From the NCBI GenBank assembly GCA_029782025.1, contig JAKOVR010000211.1, forward strand, positions 1 to 64,000: DNA of 64,000 nucleotides, read 5' to 3'. The notes beneath the pieces are model-generated. The model was not told the DNA's origin. It worked only from the letters and a program-made list of their open reading frames with translations, and did no database searches. Position numbers and translations under genes: made by a program. This document shows, one piece after another, positions 44,840 to 53,486 of the stretch. The stretch is from Actinomycetes bacterium. GTDB lineage: Bacteria; Actinomycetota; Acidimicrobiia; Acidimicrobiales; Acidimicrobilacustridaceae. The first letter of the stretch is position 1. Each line of letters opens with the position of its first letter.

Positions 44840-44869
44840 TTGCTTCCTCTGGGCCCAGCGGCCTAGCAT
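44840..44869 (+). promoter_or_regulatory. internal promoter for ftsZ
   Basis: TTGCTT (44840-44845) and TAGCAT (44864-44869, fitting TANNNT) are 18 bases apart, directly after the ftsQ stop. The start site would be near 44876, leaving a leader of about 180 bases. A separate ftsZ promoter is usual in actinobacteria. Confidence 0.5.
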
Positions 44870-44943
44870 TCGTGCGGTTCATCGCCGGTGTTGGGCCGCG
44901 AAACCATGACGCCTGACCGACTCTTCGAGCTCGACAGCAGCGG

Positions 44944-44964
44944 GCAGCCCGTTCCGCGGGCTGC
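44944..44964 (+). promoter_or_regulatory. hairpin in the ftsZ leader
   Basis: GCAGCCCG and CGGGCTGC form a perfect 8-bp stem with a TTCCG loop. Downstream, CCTCC (45002-45006) could pair with GGAGG (45040-45044) in the ftsZ ribosome site, so the leader may control translation. Confidence 0.45.
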
Positions 44965-45055
44965 GCCCCGAGCCTCCACCCCATCCGACCCCAGCACCCC
45001 ACCTCCAACGAGCGCACAGGGCTCTTCACCATCCCCACGGGAGGGAACCACCACC

Positions 45056-46183
45056 ATGGCCGGCAATCCGCAGAACTACTTGGCCGTGATCAAGGTCGTC
45101 GGCGTCGGCGGCGGTGGCTGCAACGCCGTCAACCGCATGATCGACGCCGGCCTCAAGGGCGTCGAGTTCATCGCCGTGAACACCGACGCCCAGGCCCTGC
45201 TCATGAGCGACGCCGACGTGAAGCTCGACATCGGTCGCGAGTCCACCCGCGGCCTCGGCGCCGGGTCCGACCCCGAGGTCGGCCGGGCCGCGGCCGAAGC
45301 GCACCGCGAGGAGATCGAGGACGTCCTCAAGGGTGCCGACATGGTCTTCATCACCGCCGGCAAGGGCGGCGGTACCGGCACCGGCGCCGCGCCGGTGATC
45401 GCCGAGATCTCCAAGAGCATCGGCGCCCTCACCATCGGCGTCGTCACCCGGCCCTTCGGCTTCGAGGGCCGCCGCCGCGCCGTGCAGGCCGAGCAGGGCA
45501 TCCAGAAGCTCAAGGAGAAGGTCGACACCCTGATCGTCATCCCCAACGATCGCCTCCTCACCGTCAGCAACGACAAGACGTCGGTGCTCAACGCCTTCAA
45601 GATGGCCGACGAGGTGCTCCTCCAGGGCGTCCAGGGCATCACCGACCTCATCACCACGCCGGGCCTCATCAACACCGACTTCGCCGACGTGAAGATGATC
45701 ATGCAGGACGCCGGCTCGGCCCTCATGGGCATCGGCTACGGCTCGGGCGAGGGCCGGGCCCTCACCGCCGCCCGCTCGGCCATCTCCTCGCCGCTGCTGG
45801 AGGCCTCGATCGAGGGCGCTCGCGGCATCCTGCTCACCATCGCCGGCGGGTCCGACCTCGGGCTGTTCGAGGTCAACGAGGCGGCCGAGGTCATCCACGC
45901 CGTGGCCCACCCCGACGCCAACATCATCTTCGGCACGGTCATCGACGACGGCATGGGCGACGAGGTGCGGGTCACCGTCATCGCCGCCGGCTTCGACCGC
46001 TGGGACGAGCCCCGCGGCCAGCGAGAGCCGGCCGCCGCCGGTGCGGCCCCCGGTCCCGGCCCGAGCGCGCCCCGGCCGGCCGCACCCGAGCCGGTGCGTG
46101 ACGTGTTCGCCGAGCCGGCGGGCGAGCCCGGCGGCTTCGACGACGGCGACGACGAGTTCGACGTGCCGTCGTTCCTGAAGTAG
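45056..46183 (+). CDS. ftsZ: cell division GTPase FtsZ
   Basis: A 375-residue tubulin-like GTPase. The GTP loop is GGGTGTG at 104-110; the T7 synergy loop is [11 protein letters not shown], and the C-terminal conserved peptide ends [11 protein letters not shown], the likely docking site for SepF. The ATG with the GGGAGGGAACC ribosome site gives the standard N-terminus [15 protein letters not shown]. An in-frame ATG at 44906 could add 50 residues, but that stretch lacks codon bias and contains the leader hairpin, so it is treated as leader. Confidence 0.96.
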   Translation: MAGNPQNYLAVIKVVGVGGGGCNAVNRMIDAGLKGVEFIAVNTDAQALLMSDADVKLDIGRESTRGLGAGSDPEVGRAAAEAHREEIEDVLKGADMVFITAGKGGGTGTGAAPVIAEISKSIGALTIGVVTRPFGFEGRRRAVQAEQGIQKLKEKVDTLIVIPNDRLLTVSNDKTSVLNAFKMADEVLLQGVQGITDLITTPGLINTDFADVKMIMQDAGSALMGIGYGSGEGRALTAARSAISSPLLEASIEGARGILLTIAGGSDLGLFEVNEAAEVIHAVAHPDANIIFGTVIDDGMGDEVRVTVIAAGFDRWDEPRGQREPAAAGAAPGPGPSAPRPAAPEPVRDVFAEPAGEPGGFDDGDDEFDVPSFLK

Positions 46184-46209
46184 CCGACCCCCGAACCCCC
46201 GGGCCTCCC

Positions 46210-46902
46210 GTGGCCGGCGCCGAGACCCACTGGCTGTTCACGACCAAGCGTGACGGCGACTTCGCCATCGGCGGCGACCCGGCGCGCCTGGCCGAGGTCC
46301 GCCACGCCGCCGCCCCCCATCCGTGGGTGTGGCTGCGCCAGGTCCACGGCAACGTGGTCCACGTCGTCGACCACGGCAACGCCGATGCCGTGCGCGGCCG
46401 CGACGGCGACGCTCTCGTCACCGACGCCGTCGGGCTGGCCATCGCCGTGCAGACCGCCGACTGCACCCCCGTGCTGTTCACCTCCGATCCCGACCCCGAC
46501 GGCCGGCGGGTGATCGGGGCGGCCCACGCCGGCTGGCGGGGGCTGGTGGCCGGCGTGATCCAGGCCACCGTGCGGGCCATGGAGGAGCTCGGCTCCGCCG
46601 GGATCCGGGCCGAGATCGGGCCCTGCATCGGGGTCGATCGGTACGAGTTCGGCGGGCCCGAGCTGGCCGAGGTCACCGATGTCTTCGGTCGGGTCGTCGT
46701 GGGCCGCACCGAGGCCGGCACCCCGGCGCTCGACACCCTCCGCGCCGCCGAGATCGCCTGCCTCGACGCCGGGCTGCTCCCGGCGTCCATCGGGGTGGGG
46801 AGCTGGGCCTGCACCGCCCGCGACGCCGAGGCCTACTTCTCCCATCGGGCCCGGGCCGAGACCGGCCGCATGGCCGCCGTGATCTGGAACCATCCCCGGT
46901 GA
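46210..46902 (+). CDS. pgeF: purine nucleoside phosphorylase LACC1/YfiH (PgeF) family
   Basis: A 230-residue multicopper-oxidase-fold protein formerly annotated as laccase. WLRQVHGNVVHVV, VQTADCTPVLF and AAHAGWRGLVAGV carry the conserved His-Cys-His metal set, and IGPCIGVDRYE follows. E. coli YfiH removes wrongly incorporated L-Ser from UDP-MurNAc; other members are purine nucleoside phosphorylases. Its position between ftsZ and yggS is conserved in actinobacteria. GTG start, 26 bases after ftsZ. Confidence 0.88.
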   Translation: MAGAETHWLFTTKRDGDFAIGGDPARLAEVRHAAAPHPWVWLRQVHGNVVHVVDHGNADAVRGRDGDALVTDAVGLAIAVQTADCTPVLFTSDPDPDGRRVIGAAHAGWRGLVAGVIQATVRAMEELGSAGIRAEIGPCIGVDRYEFGGPELAEVTDVFGRVVVGRTEAGTPALDTLRAAEIACLDAGLLPASIGVGSWACTARDAEAYFSHRARAETGRMAAVIWNHPR

Positions 46903-47558
46903 TCGACGCCGCCGACGTGGCCGCCAACGCCGAGGCGGTGCGGGGCCGCGTCCGCGCCGCCGGTGGGGATCCCGCCGCCGTCCGGCTGATCGCCGTCACC
47001 AAGGCCTTCCCGGTGGGGGTGGTCCGGGCCGCGCTGGCCGCCGGCCTCGTCGACCTCGGGGAGAACTACGCCCAGGAGCTACTGGAGAAGGCGGCGGCGC
47101 TGGCCGCGCCGGCCCCGGCGGTCGCGCCGGCCTGGCACTTCATCGGCCGGCTCCAGTCCAACAAGGTCAAGGCCCTCGCCCCTCACGTCGCCCTCTGGCA
47201 CACCGTCGACCGACCGTCGGTGGTCGACGCCATCGCCCGCCACGCCCCCGGGGCCGCCGTCCTCGTGCAGGTCAACGCCAGCGGTGAGGACCAGAAGGGC
47301 GGGGTGGCACCGGCGGGGTGCCCGGAGCTGGTCGAGCGGGCCGGGCAGGCCGGCCTGGCCGTGCGCGGCCTCATGACCGTCGGGGTGGCGGGCGATGCCG
47401 ACGGCACCCGCGCCGCCTTCCGTGCCGTCCGGGCCCTGGCCGACCGGCTCGGTCTCCCGGAGTGCTCGATGGGGATGAGCGGCGACCTCGAGCTCGCCGT
47501 CGCCGAGGGATCCACCATGGTGCGCATCGGCCGCGACCTGTTCGGGGCGCGGGGCTGA
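46899..47558 (+). CDS. YggS/PLPBP-family pyridoxal-phosphate homeostasis protein
   Basis: A 219-residue TIM-barrel PLP carrier like the N-terminal domain of alanine racemase. The PLP lysine is in LIAVTKAFP; GENYAQE, WHFIGRLQSNKVK, VNASGEDQKGG, and the C-terminal SMGMSGDLELAVAEGSTMVRIG are family signatures. It has no catalytic partner residue, so it is a homeostasis rather than a racemase protein. GTG start overlapping the pgeF stop. Confidence 0.9.
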   Translation: MIDAADVAANAEAVRGRVRAAGGDPAAVRLIAVTKAFPVGVVRAALAAGLVDLGENYAQELLEKAAALAAPAPAVAPAWHFIGRLQSNKVKALAPHVALWHTVDRPSVVDAIARHAPGAAVLVQVNASGEDQKGGVAPAGCPELVERAGQAGLAVRGLMTVGVAGDADGTRAAFRAVRALADRLGLPECSMGMSGDLELAVAEGSTMVRIGRDLFGARG

Positions 47559-47560
47559 TC

Positions 47561-47592
47561 GCGGCACCCGGGGATTCGTGTCGTCGTGCCGC
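47561..47592 (+). terminator. possible hairpin between the yggS-type gene and sepF
   Basis: GCGGCAC and GTGCCGC form a 7-bp stem with an 18-base loop just after the stop. The long loop makes this weak; it could reduce read-through into sepF. Confidence 0.25.
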
Positions 47593-47630
47593 CGTCGTGC
47601 GAGACTAGGGGCGAGTAGCCAGGAGGACCG

Positions 47631-48344
47631 ATGGCTGGGTTCGTGCGCAACGCCATGCTCTATCTGGGGCTGGGGCCAGACGACGAGTACGAGGACGATC
47701 AGGAGGCCGCCGACGCGCCCGCGTCGCCGCGGCCCGTGAAGGCCCGCCCGGCCAAGGCGGCTGCGCCCCGACCGAAACCGGTCCCGCTGTCGGAGGCCGT
47801 GGCCAGCGGGGCCCTCCCGCCGCCACCCGGGACCCGTCCCGCACCGCCACCCGCGACCCGTCCCGCGCCCCCGCCGCCGGCCGCCGCCCGGCCCAAGGCC
47901 GCGCCCCCGCCCCCGGCCGCCGCCGGCGCCCGTCCGAAGCCCCCGCCGGCCGCTGCCGCCCGGGGTCCGGTGGTGCGCCCGGTGCAGCCGGTCGGAGCCG
48001 AGGAGCACGGCATCCGGGTCACCGCCGACGTGCCCGCGGCCAAGCCCCGCGTGGCCGTGCGGCCCGTGCCGGCCAACAGCAAGCCCCACATCGTGACCCC
48101 CACCCACTTCAACCACAGCCAAGAGGTTGCCGACCGGTTCAAGAACGACCAGCCGGTCATCGTCAACCTCCAGGGCGCGTCCCGTGAGCTGGCCCGCCGC
48201 ATCATCGACTTCTCGAGCGGCATCTGCTACGCCCTCAGCGGCCGGATGGAGAAGGTCGGCAACCAGGTCTACCTGCTGATCCCCGCCAACGTGGAGGTGT
48301 CGGCCGAGGAGCGACGCCGCCTCGCCGAGCGGGGGCTGGGCTGA
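47631..48344 (+). CDS. sepF: SepF, membrane anchor for FtsZ
   Basis: A 237-residue protein. An N-terminal amphipathic helix (MAGFVRNAMLYLGLG) targets the membrane, followed by an acidic patch, a proline/alanine-rich linker of about 100 residues and the SepF domain at about 150-235 (HFNHSQEVADRFKNDQPVIVNLQGAS, RRIIDFSSGICYALSGRMEKVG). It replaces FtsA/ZipA in tethering FtsZ. The linker is longer than in most SepF proteins. A good AGGAGG site lies before the ATG. Confidence 0.92.
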   Translation: MAGFVRNAMLYLGLGPDDEYEDDQEAADAPASPRPVKARPAKAAAPRPKPVPLSEAVASGALPPPPGTRPAPPPATRPAPPPPAAARPKAAPPPPAAAGARPKPPPAAAARGPVVRPVQPVGAEEHGIRVTADVPAAKPRVAVRPVPANSKPHIVTPTHFNHSQEVADRFKNDQPVIVNLQGASRELARRIIDFSSGICYALSGRMEKVGNQVYLLIPANVEVSAEERRRLAERGLG

Positions 48345-48353
48345 CCCACGGCC

Positions 48354-48605
48354 ATGGGTCTCATCGTCCTGCTGCTCAACCTCTACGGGCTGGTCCTCCT
48401 CGTCCGCGTGGTCCTCAGCTTCTTCCCGGTCACGGAGGGCACGGCCACGGCGTCGATCTACGACGTCTGCTACACCCTCACCGAGCCCGTCCTGGCCCCG
48501 ATCCGCAGCGTGATCGGCCCGGTCGACGTCGGGGCGTCGGCCTTCGACCTGTCGCCCATCGTGGTGTTCGTGGCCATCGCGATCCTCAGCCGCATCCTCG
48601 GCTGA
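48354..48605 (+). CDS. YggT-family membrane protein
   Basis: An 83-residue protein with two membrane helices (about 2-22 and 64-82) and the central YggT motif (YDVCYTLTEPVLAPIRSVI). Its place between sepF and divIVA is conserved in actinobacteria and suggests a division or membrane role. Function not established. Confidence 0.85.
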   Translation: MGLIVLLLNLYGLVLLVRVVLSFFPVTEGTATASIYDVCYTLTEPVLAPIRSVIGPVDVGASAFDLSPIVVFVAIAILSRILG

Positions 48606-48643
48606 GGTCCCGGCCCATCACCGTCGCGCCCATGGCCGACCAC

Positions 48644-48649
48644 TAGCAT
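48644..48649 (+). promoter_or_regulatory. -10 box of a leaderless promoter (divIVA)
   Basis: TAGCAT lies seven bases before the divIVA ATG with no ribosome site between. Confidence 0.5.
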
Positions 48650-48656
48650 CGCCGCC

Positions 48657-49913
48657 ATGGAGGATTCCCCCGTTCTGGTGAGCAGCGTCGAGTTCGACGA
48701 GGTCAAGCGCGGCTACGACCCGGAGCAGGTCGACAACTACCTGCGCGAGGTCGGTGGCGCCGTCACCAAGCTCAAGTCGATGTTGCGTGAGGCGGTCGAG
48801 CGGGCCGAGGCGGCCGACGCCCGGGTCGCCGAGACCCTGCGGACGAAGGCCGCGGCCGAGTCGCAGCTGGCCGAGGCGGCCGAGCGCCAGGCCGCGCTGA
48901 TGTCGGCCCTCGCCGCCGCCGAGGAGCGCCTGGCCAACCCGCCCGAGGACGAAGAGGCCGAGGCGCTGCGCAAGATGCTGATGCTGGCCCAGCGCACGGC
49001 CGACAACGCGGTGGAGGAGGCGCAGGCCTCGGCCAAGAACATCGTGGCCGACGCCCGCACCAAGGCGGCCGAGGTCGTGGCCGACGCCGAGACGAGGGCC
49101 GAGCGGCTGCTCATCGAGGCCCAGAAGGTGGCCGACGAGCTCATCAAGGAGAAGACCGGCGCCCTGGTGCTCCAGGTGCGCGAGCTCGAGCGCCGCCGGG
49201 ACGATCTCTTCGGCGACGTCCAGAGCCTGGTCGATCACCTGAACGACCACCGCCAGCGCCTCCACGACGCCGTGGCCCACATGCACAGCCTCCTCGACAG
49301 CCCGGTCGGGCTGCGGGCCGACGGGCTGCCCGACCTTCGGACCCTGGCCGGCGAGTCGACCGTGGCCGACCGCATCGCCGAGATGGAAGCCGCCGAGGCC
49401 GCGCCCGCGGCGCCGGCCCCCGCGCCCGCCACGCCCGCTCCTGCACCGGCACCGGCACCTCCGGCCCCGGTGGCGCGCGCCGCCGAGCCGGCCCCCGCGC
49501 CCGTCGCCGCGCCGGCCCCGGCCGTCGTCGTGCACCCGTCGCCGGCGCCCAGCGGCGGATCGGTGGAGGGCGGGTCGGCCAGCATGTCGGCCGGGCCGTC
49601 CACCGGTTCCACCACCGCCGTCGCCGAGCGGCCCGAAGCGGCCAAGGTGAACGCCCTGCTCGAGGCGCCCCGCGCCCCCCGCATCGAGATCGAGGTCGTC
49701 CGGCCCGAGCCCGCGATCGTCGCCGAGGTCGAGCCCGTGGCCGAACCCGTGGCTGAGGCCGAGGCCGACGCCGTGCCGCTGTTCGATCAGGCCGAGGTGG
49801 AGATGGTCGAGGCCCTCACCCCCGAGCCAGAGGCCGACGAGGCCATGCGCCGGTTCTTCGAGGAGGACTTCGACGCCGGCGCCCAGGCCAAGGGCATCTT
49901 CCGCCGCAAGTAG
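48657..49913 (+). CDS. divIVA: DivIVA/Wag31-like polar scaffold
   Basis: A 418-residue coiled-coil protein. The N-terminal lipid-binding DivIVA domain has SSVEFDEVKRGYDPEQVDNYLREV, and coiled coil runs from about residue 30 to 230, then an Ala/Pro-rich low-complexity region (about 240-310), and an acidic C-terminus ending in a basic FRRK. It marks curved membrane and poles and recruits growth machinery. The Ala/Pro block is much longer than in Bacillus DivIVA. The last gene of the cluster, with its own leaderless promoter. Confidence 0.88.
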   Translation: MEDSPVLVSSVEFDEVKRGYDPEQVDNYLREVGGAVTKLKSMLREAVERAEAADARVAETLRTKAAAESQLAEAAERQAALMSALAAAEERLANPPEDEEAEALRKMLMLAQRTADNAVEEAQASAKNIVADARTKAAEVVADAETRAERLLIEAQKVADELIKEKTGALVLQVRELERRRDDLFGDVQSLVDHLNDHRQRLHDAVAHMHSLLDSPVGLRADGLPDLRTLAGESTVADRIAEMEAAEAAPAAPAPAPATPAPAPAPAPPAPVARAAEPAPAPVAAPAPAVVVHPSPAPSGGSVEGGSASMSAGPSTGSTTAVAERPEAAKVNALLEAPRAPRIEIEVVRPEPAIVAEVEPVAEPVAEAEADAVPLFDQAEVEMVEALTPEPEADEAMRRFFEEDFDAGAQAKGIFRRK

Positions 49914-49919
49914 CGGCCC

Positions 49920-52900
49920 TCAGGGCTTGGTGAGCAGCACGCTCACCGGCTCGCCCTCGATCTCGATCTGGCTCGGTTCGCCGTGGAGCACGGCGCCGAC
50001 GTGGAACGACTGCGCCAGCACCTCCGAGGCGATCGTGGCGGCGTGGGTCTCGACGGCGAGGAGGAGCGCGTCGGCGGGGTCGATGACCACGTCGACCCGG
50101 TCGTCGATCTCGAAGCGCAGCTCCTTGCGCAGGTCGTTGATGGCCCGGATCACCTCGCGGGCCTGACCCTCGAGCCGGAGGTCCTCGGAGACCTCGAGGT
50201 CGAGGGCGGCGGCCCACCCGTTGTCCTCGATCAGGGCGAAGGCCTCGTGGCGCTGGGCCCGGACCTCGACCTCGCCGGCCTCGATGCGCTCGCCGGCCAC
50301 CTCGATGGCGCCGACCTCGTCGAGCTGGCGCTTGAGGTCGTTGCCGTCGGCCGCGGCCAGGGCCGCTTTGACCTCGTTGACCTTGGGGCCGAGCCGCGGT
50401 CCGAGGGCCCGGAAGTTGGGGATGATCGTCCAGTCGATGAGCCCGGAGAGGGTGTCGACCTGCTCGAGCGTCTTGACGTTGAGCTCGACCTTGATCTCCT
50501 CCTCGATCTCCGGTGCGAGGGTGACGCCGGGGTGCAGGAGCAGAGCGCGGGGGAGGGGTTGGCGCACCTTGACCTTGGCCTCCGTGCGGGCGCTGCGGCC
50601 CAGGCCGACGAGGCGCCGGGCCGCCGCCATCTGGGCGGCCAGCTCCTCGTCGCCCCGCCCGCGGTCGGTGGGCCAGTCGGCGAGGTGGACCGATGCCGCG
50701 CCGGTGAGGTTGGCGTAGAGCTCGTCGGCGATGAAGGGGCAGAACGGGGCCAACAGCTCGGCCACCGTGACGAGGCACTCCCACAGCGTGGCGTGGGCGG
50801 CGGCGTCGGAGCTCTTCCAGAACCGGGGCCGGGAGCGCCGGACGTACCAGTTCGAGAGGTCGTCGACGAAGCCGGCGATGGCGGCCGAGGCGGCCAGGGC
50901 GTCGAAGCCCTCCAGCTCGGCCGTGACCGCGGCCACCGTGCGATCGAGCTCGGAGAGGATCCACCGGTCGAGCACGTGGGTGGGAGCGGGCAGGTCGCTC
51001 GGGGCGGCCGGTGGCTCCCACCCGTCGTAGGTGGCGTAGGTGACGAAGAAGGAGTAGCAGTTCCAGAGCGTGAGCAGCGTCTGGCGGGTGGCTTCGCGGA
51101 TGCCGGTCTCGGACACCCGGCGCGGGGTCCAGGGCTGGCCGGCGGAGAAGAAGTACCAGCGCAGGGCGTCGGCCCCTTGCGTCTCGAAGATGTCCCACGG
51201 GTCGATGACGTTGCCGCGGCTCTTGCTCATCTTGTTGCCGTTCTCGTCGACGACGAGCCCGAGGCACACCACGTTGCGGTAGGGCGTGGCGTCGAACACG
51301 AGGGAGTTCACGGCGAGCAGCGAGTAGAACCAGCCGCGGGTCTGGTCGATCGCCTCGCAGATGAAGTCGCCGGGGAACGACCGGCGGAACAGGTCCTCGT
51401 GCTCGAACGGGTAGTGGAACTGGGCCGAGGGCATCGACCCCGAGTCGAACCAGGCGTCGAGCACCGGTTCGAGGCGCCGAGCGGTGCCGTCGCACCCGGC
51501 GGCGGCGCAGGGGAAGGTGACGTCGTCCACGTAGGGCCGGTGCAGGTCGAGGTCGGTGAGGTCACGGCCGACCAGCGCGGCCAGCTCGGCCACGCCGCCG
51601 ATGCAGGTGTCGGCGCCGCAGTCGTCGCAGCGCCAGATCGGCAGCGGTGTGCCCCAGTAGCGGTCGCGGGAGAGGGCCCAGTCGATGTTGCCCTCCAGCC
51701 AGTTCCCGAAGCGGCCGTGCTTGATGTTCGGCGGCTGCCAGTTGATGGCCTCGTTCTCCCGCAGGAGCAGGTCGCGCTGCTCGGACGTGCGGATGAACCA
51801 GCTCGTCTTGGCCCAGTAGATGAGCGGCGTCGAGCACCGCCAGCAGTGCGGGTAGCTGTGCTCGTAGGCCTGCTCGCGCACGAGGACGCCCCGGGCGGCG
51901 AGATCGTCGATGATGCCGCGGTCGGCGTCCTTCACGAAGAAGCCGCGCCACACCGGGACGCGGTCGTCGAACCCGCCGTCGGCGTTGACGGGGTTGAGCA
52001 CGGGCAGGCCGTGCTCGCGGCAGGCCCGGGCGTCGTCCTCGCCGAAGGCCGGGGCCAGGTGGACGATGCCCGACCCGTCGTCGGTGCTCACGAAGTCGGC
52101 GGTGATCACCCGCCACGCCCGCTCGGCCTGGGCCGGGTCATCGACCTCGAGGAAGGCGAAGGGGCGCTCGTAGCGCCGCCCGGCCAGCTCCGCCCCCGTG
52201 AACGTGGCCCCGGCCGCCACCTCGGTGCTCTCGGGGAGCCGTGACACGGCGGCGATGAGGTCGCGCCCCTCCACGCCGAAGGTGGCGGCGGGGACGCGGG
52301 CGTAGGTGATGTCGGCCCCGACGGCGGCGGCCACGTTGGAGATCAGGGTCCAGGGCGTGGTGGTCCACACCAAGAGGTCGGCGCCGTCGAAGCGGGCGTC
52401 GCCGGTGTCGTCGAGCGGGAACCGCACGTAGATGGACGGGTCGACGACGTCGCGGTAGGCGCCGGGCTGGCCCAGCTCGTGGCTCGACAGCGCGGTGCCG
52501 CAGCGCGAGCAGTAGGGCACGACGCGGTGGCCCTCGTAGAGCAGGCCCTTGTCCCACATCTGGCGCAGCAGCCACCAGACCGACTCCACGTAGCCGTTGT
52601 CGAGGGTCCAGTAGGCGTTGTCGGTGTCGATCCAGACCCCGGCCCGTTCGGTGAGGGCGGTCCAGTCGGACACGTACCGGTGGACCGACTCGCGGCACTT
52701 GGCGTTGAACGCCTCCACCCCGTAGGCCTCGATCTCGTGCTTGGTGGAGAGGCCCAGCTCCTTCTCGATCTCGAGCTCGACCGGGAGACCGTGGCAGTCC
52801 CACCCGCCCTTGCGGGGGACGGCCTTGCCCCGCATGGTCTGAAAGCGCGGGTAGAGGTCCTTGAACACGCGGGCCCACACGTGGTGGAGGCCGGGGCGGC

Positions 52901-53057
52901 CGTTGGCGGTGGGCGGGCCCTCGTAGAAGATCCAGGGCTCCCCGTCCTTCCGGTGGGCGGCCACCCGGGCGATGATGTCGTCGTCCTTCCAGCGGGCGAG
53001 CACGCGGGTTTCGACGTCGGCGAGGTTCACATCGGGGGAGACGGGACCGAAGGGCAT
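49920..53057 (-). CDS. ileS: isoleucyl-tRNA synthetase, type-2-like, with GLHH in place of HIGH
   Basis: A 1045-residue class Ia synthetase charging tRNA-Ile. The length and lack of a C-terminal zinc extension fit the IleS2/eukaryote-like group. The KMSKS motif is intact at 609-613 and GWDCHGLPVELEIEKELG is conserved. The HIGH signature region reads GPPTANGRPGLHH, so the tetrapeptide at 56-59 is GLHH: first and third positions are swapped. Such GxHH IleS2 proteins have been reported as hyper-resistant to mupirocin. The editing domain is present. ATG start; a TAACCT box lies nine bases upstream. It faces divIVA tail to tail. Confidence 0.94.
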   Translation of the reverse strand: MPFGPVSPDVNLADVETRVLARWKDDDIIARVAAHRKDGEPWIFYEGPPTANGRPGLHHVWARVFKDLYPRFQTMRGKAVPRKGGWDCHGLPVELEIEKELGLSTKHEIEAYGVEAFNAKCRESVHRYVSDWTALTERAGVWIDTDNAYWTLDNGYVESVWWLLRQMWDKGLLYEGHRVVPYCSRCGTALSSHELGQPGAYRDVVDPSIYVRFPLDDTGDARFDGADLLVWTTTPWTLISNVAAAVGADITYARVPAATFGVEGRDLIAAVSRLPESTEVAAGATFTGAELAGRRYERPFAFLEVDDPAQAERAWRVITADFVSTDDGSGIVHLAPAFGEDDARACREHGLPVLNPVNADGGFDDRVPVWRGFFVKDADRGIIDDLAARGVLVREQAYEHSYPHCWRCSTPLIYWAKTSWFIRTSEQRDLLLRENEAINWQPPNIKHGRFGNWLEGNIDWALSRDRYWGTPLPIWRCDDCGADTCIGGVAELAALVGRDLTDLDLHRPYVDDVTFPCAAAGCDGTARRLEPVLDAWFDSGSMPSAQFHYPFEHEDLFRRSFPGDFICEAIDQTRGWFYSLLAVNSLVFDATPYRNVVCLGLVVDENGNKMSKSRGNVIDPWDIFETQGADALRWYFFSAGQPWTPRRVSETGIREATRQTLLTLWNCYSFFVTYATYDGWEPPAAPSDLPAPTHVLDRWILSELDRTVAAVTAELEGFDALAASAAIAGFVDDLSNWYVRRSRPRFWKSSDAAAHATLWECLVTVAELLAPFCPFIADELYANLTGAASVHLADWPTDRGRGDEELAAQMAAARRLVGLGRSARTEAKVKVRQPLPRALLLHPGVTLAPEIEEEIKVELNVKTLEQVDTLSGLIDWTIIPNFRALGPRLGPKVNEVKAALAAADGNDLKRQLDEVGAIEVAGERIEAGEVEVRAQRHEAFALIEDNGWAAALDLEVSEDLRLEGQAREVIRAINDLRKELRFEIDDRVDVVIDPADALLLAVETHAATIASEVLAQSFHVGAVLHGEPSQIEIEGEPVSVLLTKP

Positions 53058-53066
53058 AGGCCGACA

Positions 53067-53072
53067 AGGTTA
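53067..53072 (-). promoter_or_regulatory. -10 box for ileS
   Basis: TAACCT on the minus strand, nine bases before the ileS ATG; back to back with the DUF167 promoter at 53102. No T-box riboswitch fits in such a short leader. Confidence 0.4.
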
Positions 53073-53101
53073 CGCCCTGGCCCGACCGGGTCCGACAGCC
53101 G

Positions 53102-53107
53102 TACCGT
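53102..53107 (+). promoter_or_regulatory. -10 box of a leaderless promoter (DUF167 gene)
   Basis: TACCGT lies six bases before the GTG start at 53114. Confidence 0.5.
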
Positions 53108-53113
53108 GGGCCC

Positions 53114-53428
53114 GTGCCCGCCGTCGACGTCACCGTCACCGAGGGCGGCGATGCCGTCTTCTGGGTGTTCGTGCAGCCCGGCGCCGTGCGGGCCCAGGTG
53201 ACGGGTCCGTACATCGACTGCCTGCGGTTGCGGGTGACCGCGGCCCCCGAGCGGGGGCGGGCCAACGACGAGGTCGAGGCGTTGCTCGCCCGCACCCTGG
53301 AGGTGGCCCGGCGGGACGTGCGGATCGAGCTGGGGGCGGCCAGCCGGCGCAAGCGGGTGCGCATCGTGGGCGGGGCATCGCCGGCGGTGATGGGGCGTCT
53401 GGTCGCCCTGCTCGGCGGTGCTGGTTGA
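53114..53428 (+). CDS. DUF167 (YggU-like) protein
   Basis: A 104-residue protein of the DUF167/YggU family. The conserved VQPGAVRAQVTGPY, LRLRVTAAPERGRANDEV and VRIELGAASRRKRVRI segments are present. Function unknown; YggU-family genes often accompany yggT/yggS in division clusters, and this copy lies just past ileS from that cluster. GTG start. Confidence 0.82.
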   Translation: MPAVDVTVTEGGDAVFWVFVQPGAVRAQVTGPYIDCLRLRVTAAPERGRANDEVEALLARTLEVARRDVRIELGAASRRKRVRIVGGASPAVMGRLVALLGGAG

Positions 53429-53486
53429 CCGCACCGCGCTGACGGCCTACATTCCGGCACCCTTTGCGCAGGGAAGGAGCGCCGCC

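Noticed and set aside
49400-49560. GC-rich repeats inside divIVA as a regulatory element
   Set aside because: They encode the Ala/Pro low-complexity linker; no independent structure or palindrome stands out.
49983-52244. A 753-codon open frame antisense to ileS
   Set aside because: Same cause: G/C-rich third positions remove stops on the opposite strand. No domain seen.
53058-53113. A T-box riboswitch upstream of ileS
   Set aside because: Only 56 bases separate ileS from the divergent gene, too short for a T-box, and the -10 boxes leave almost no leader.
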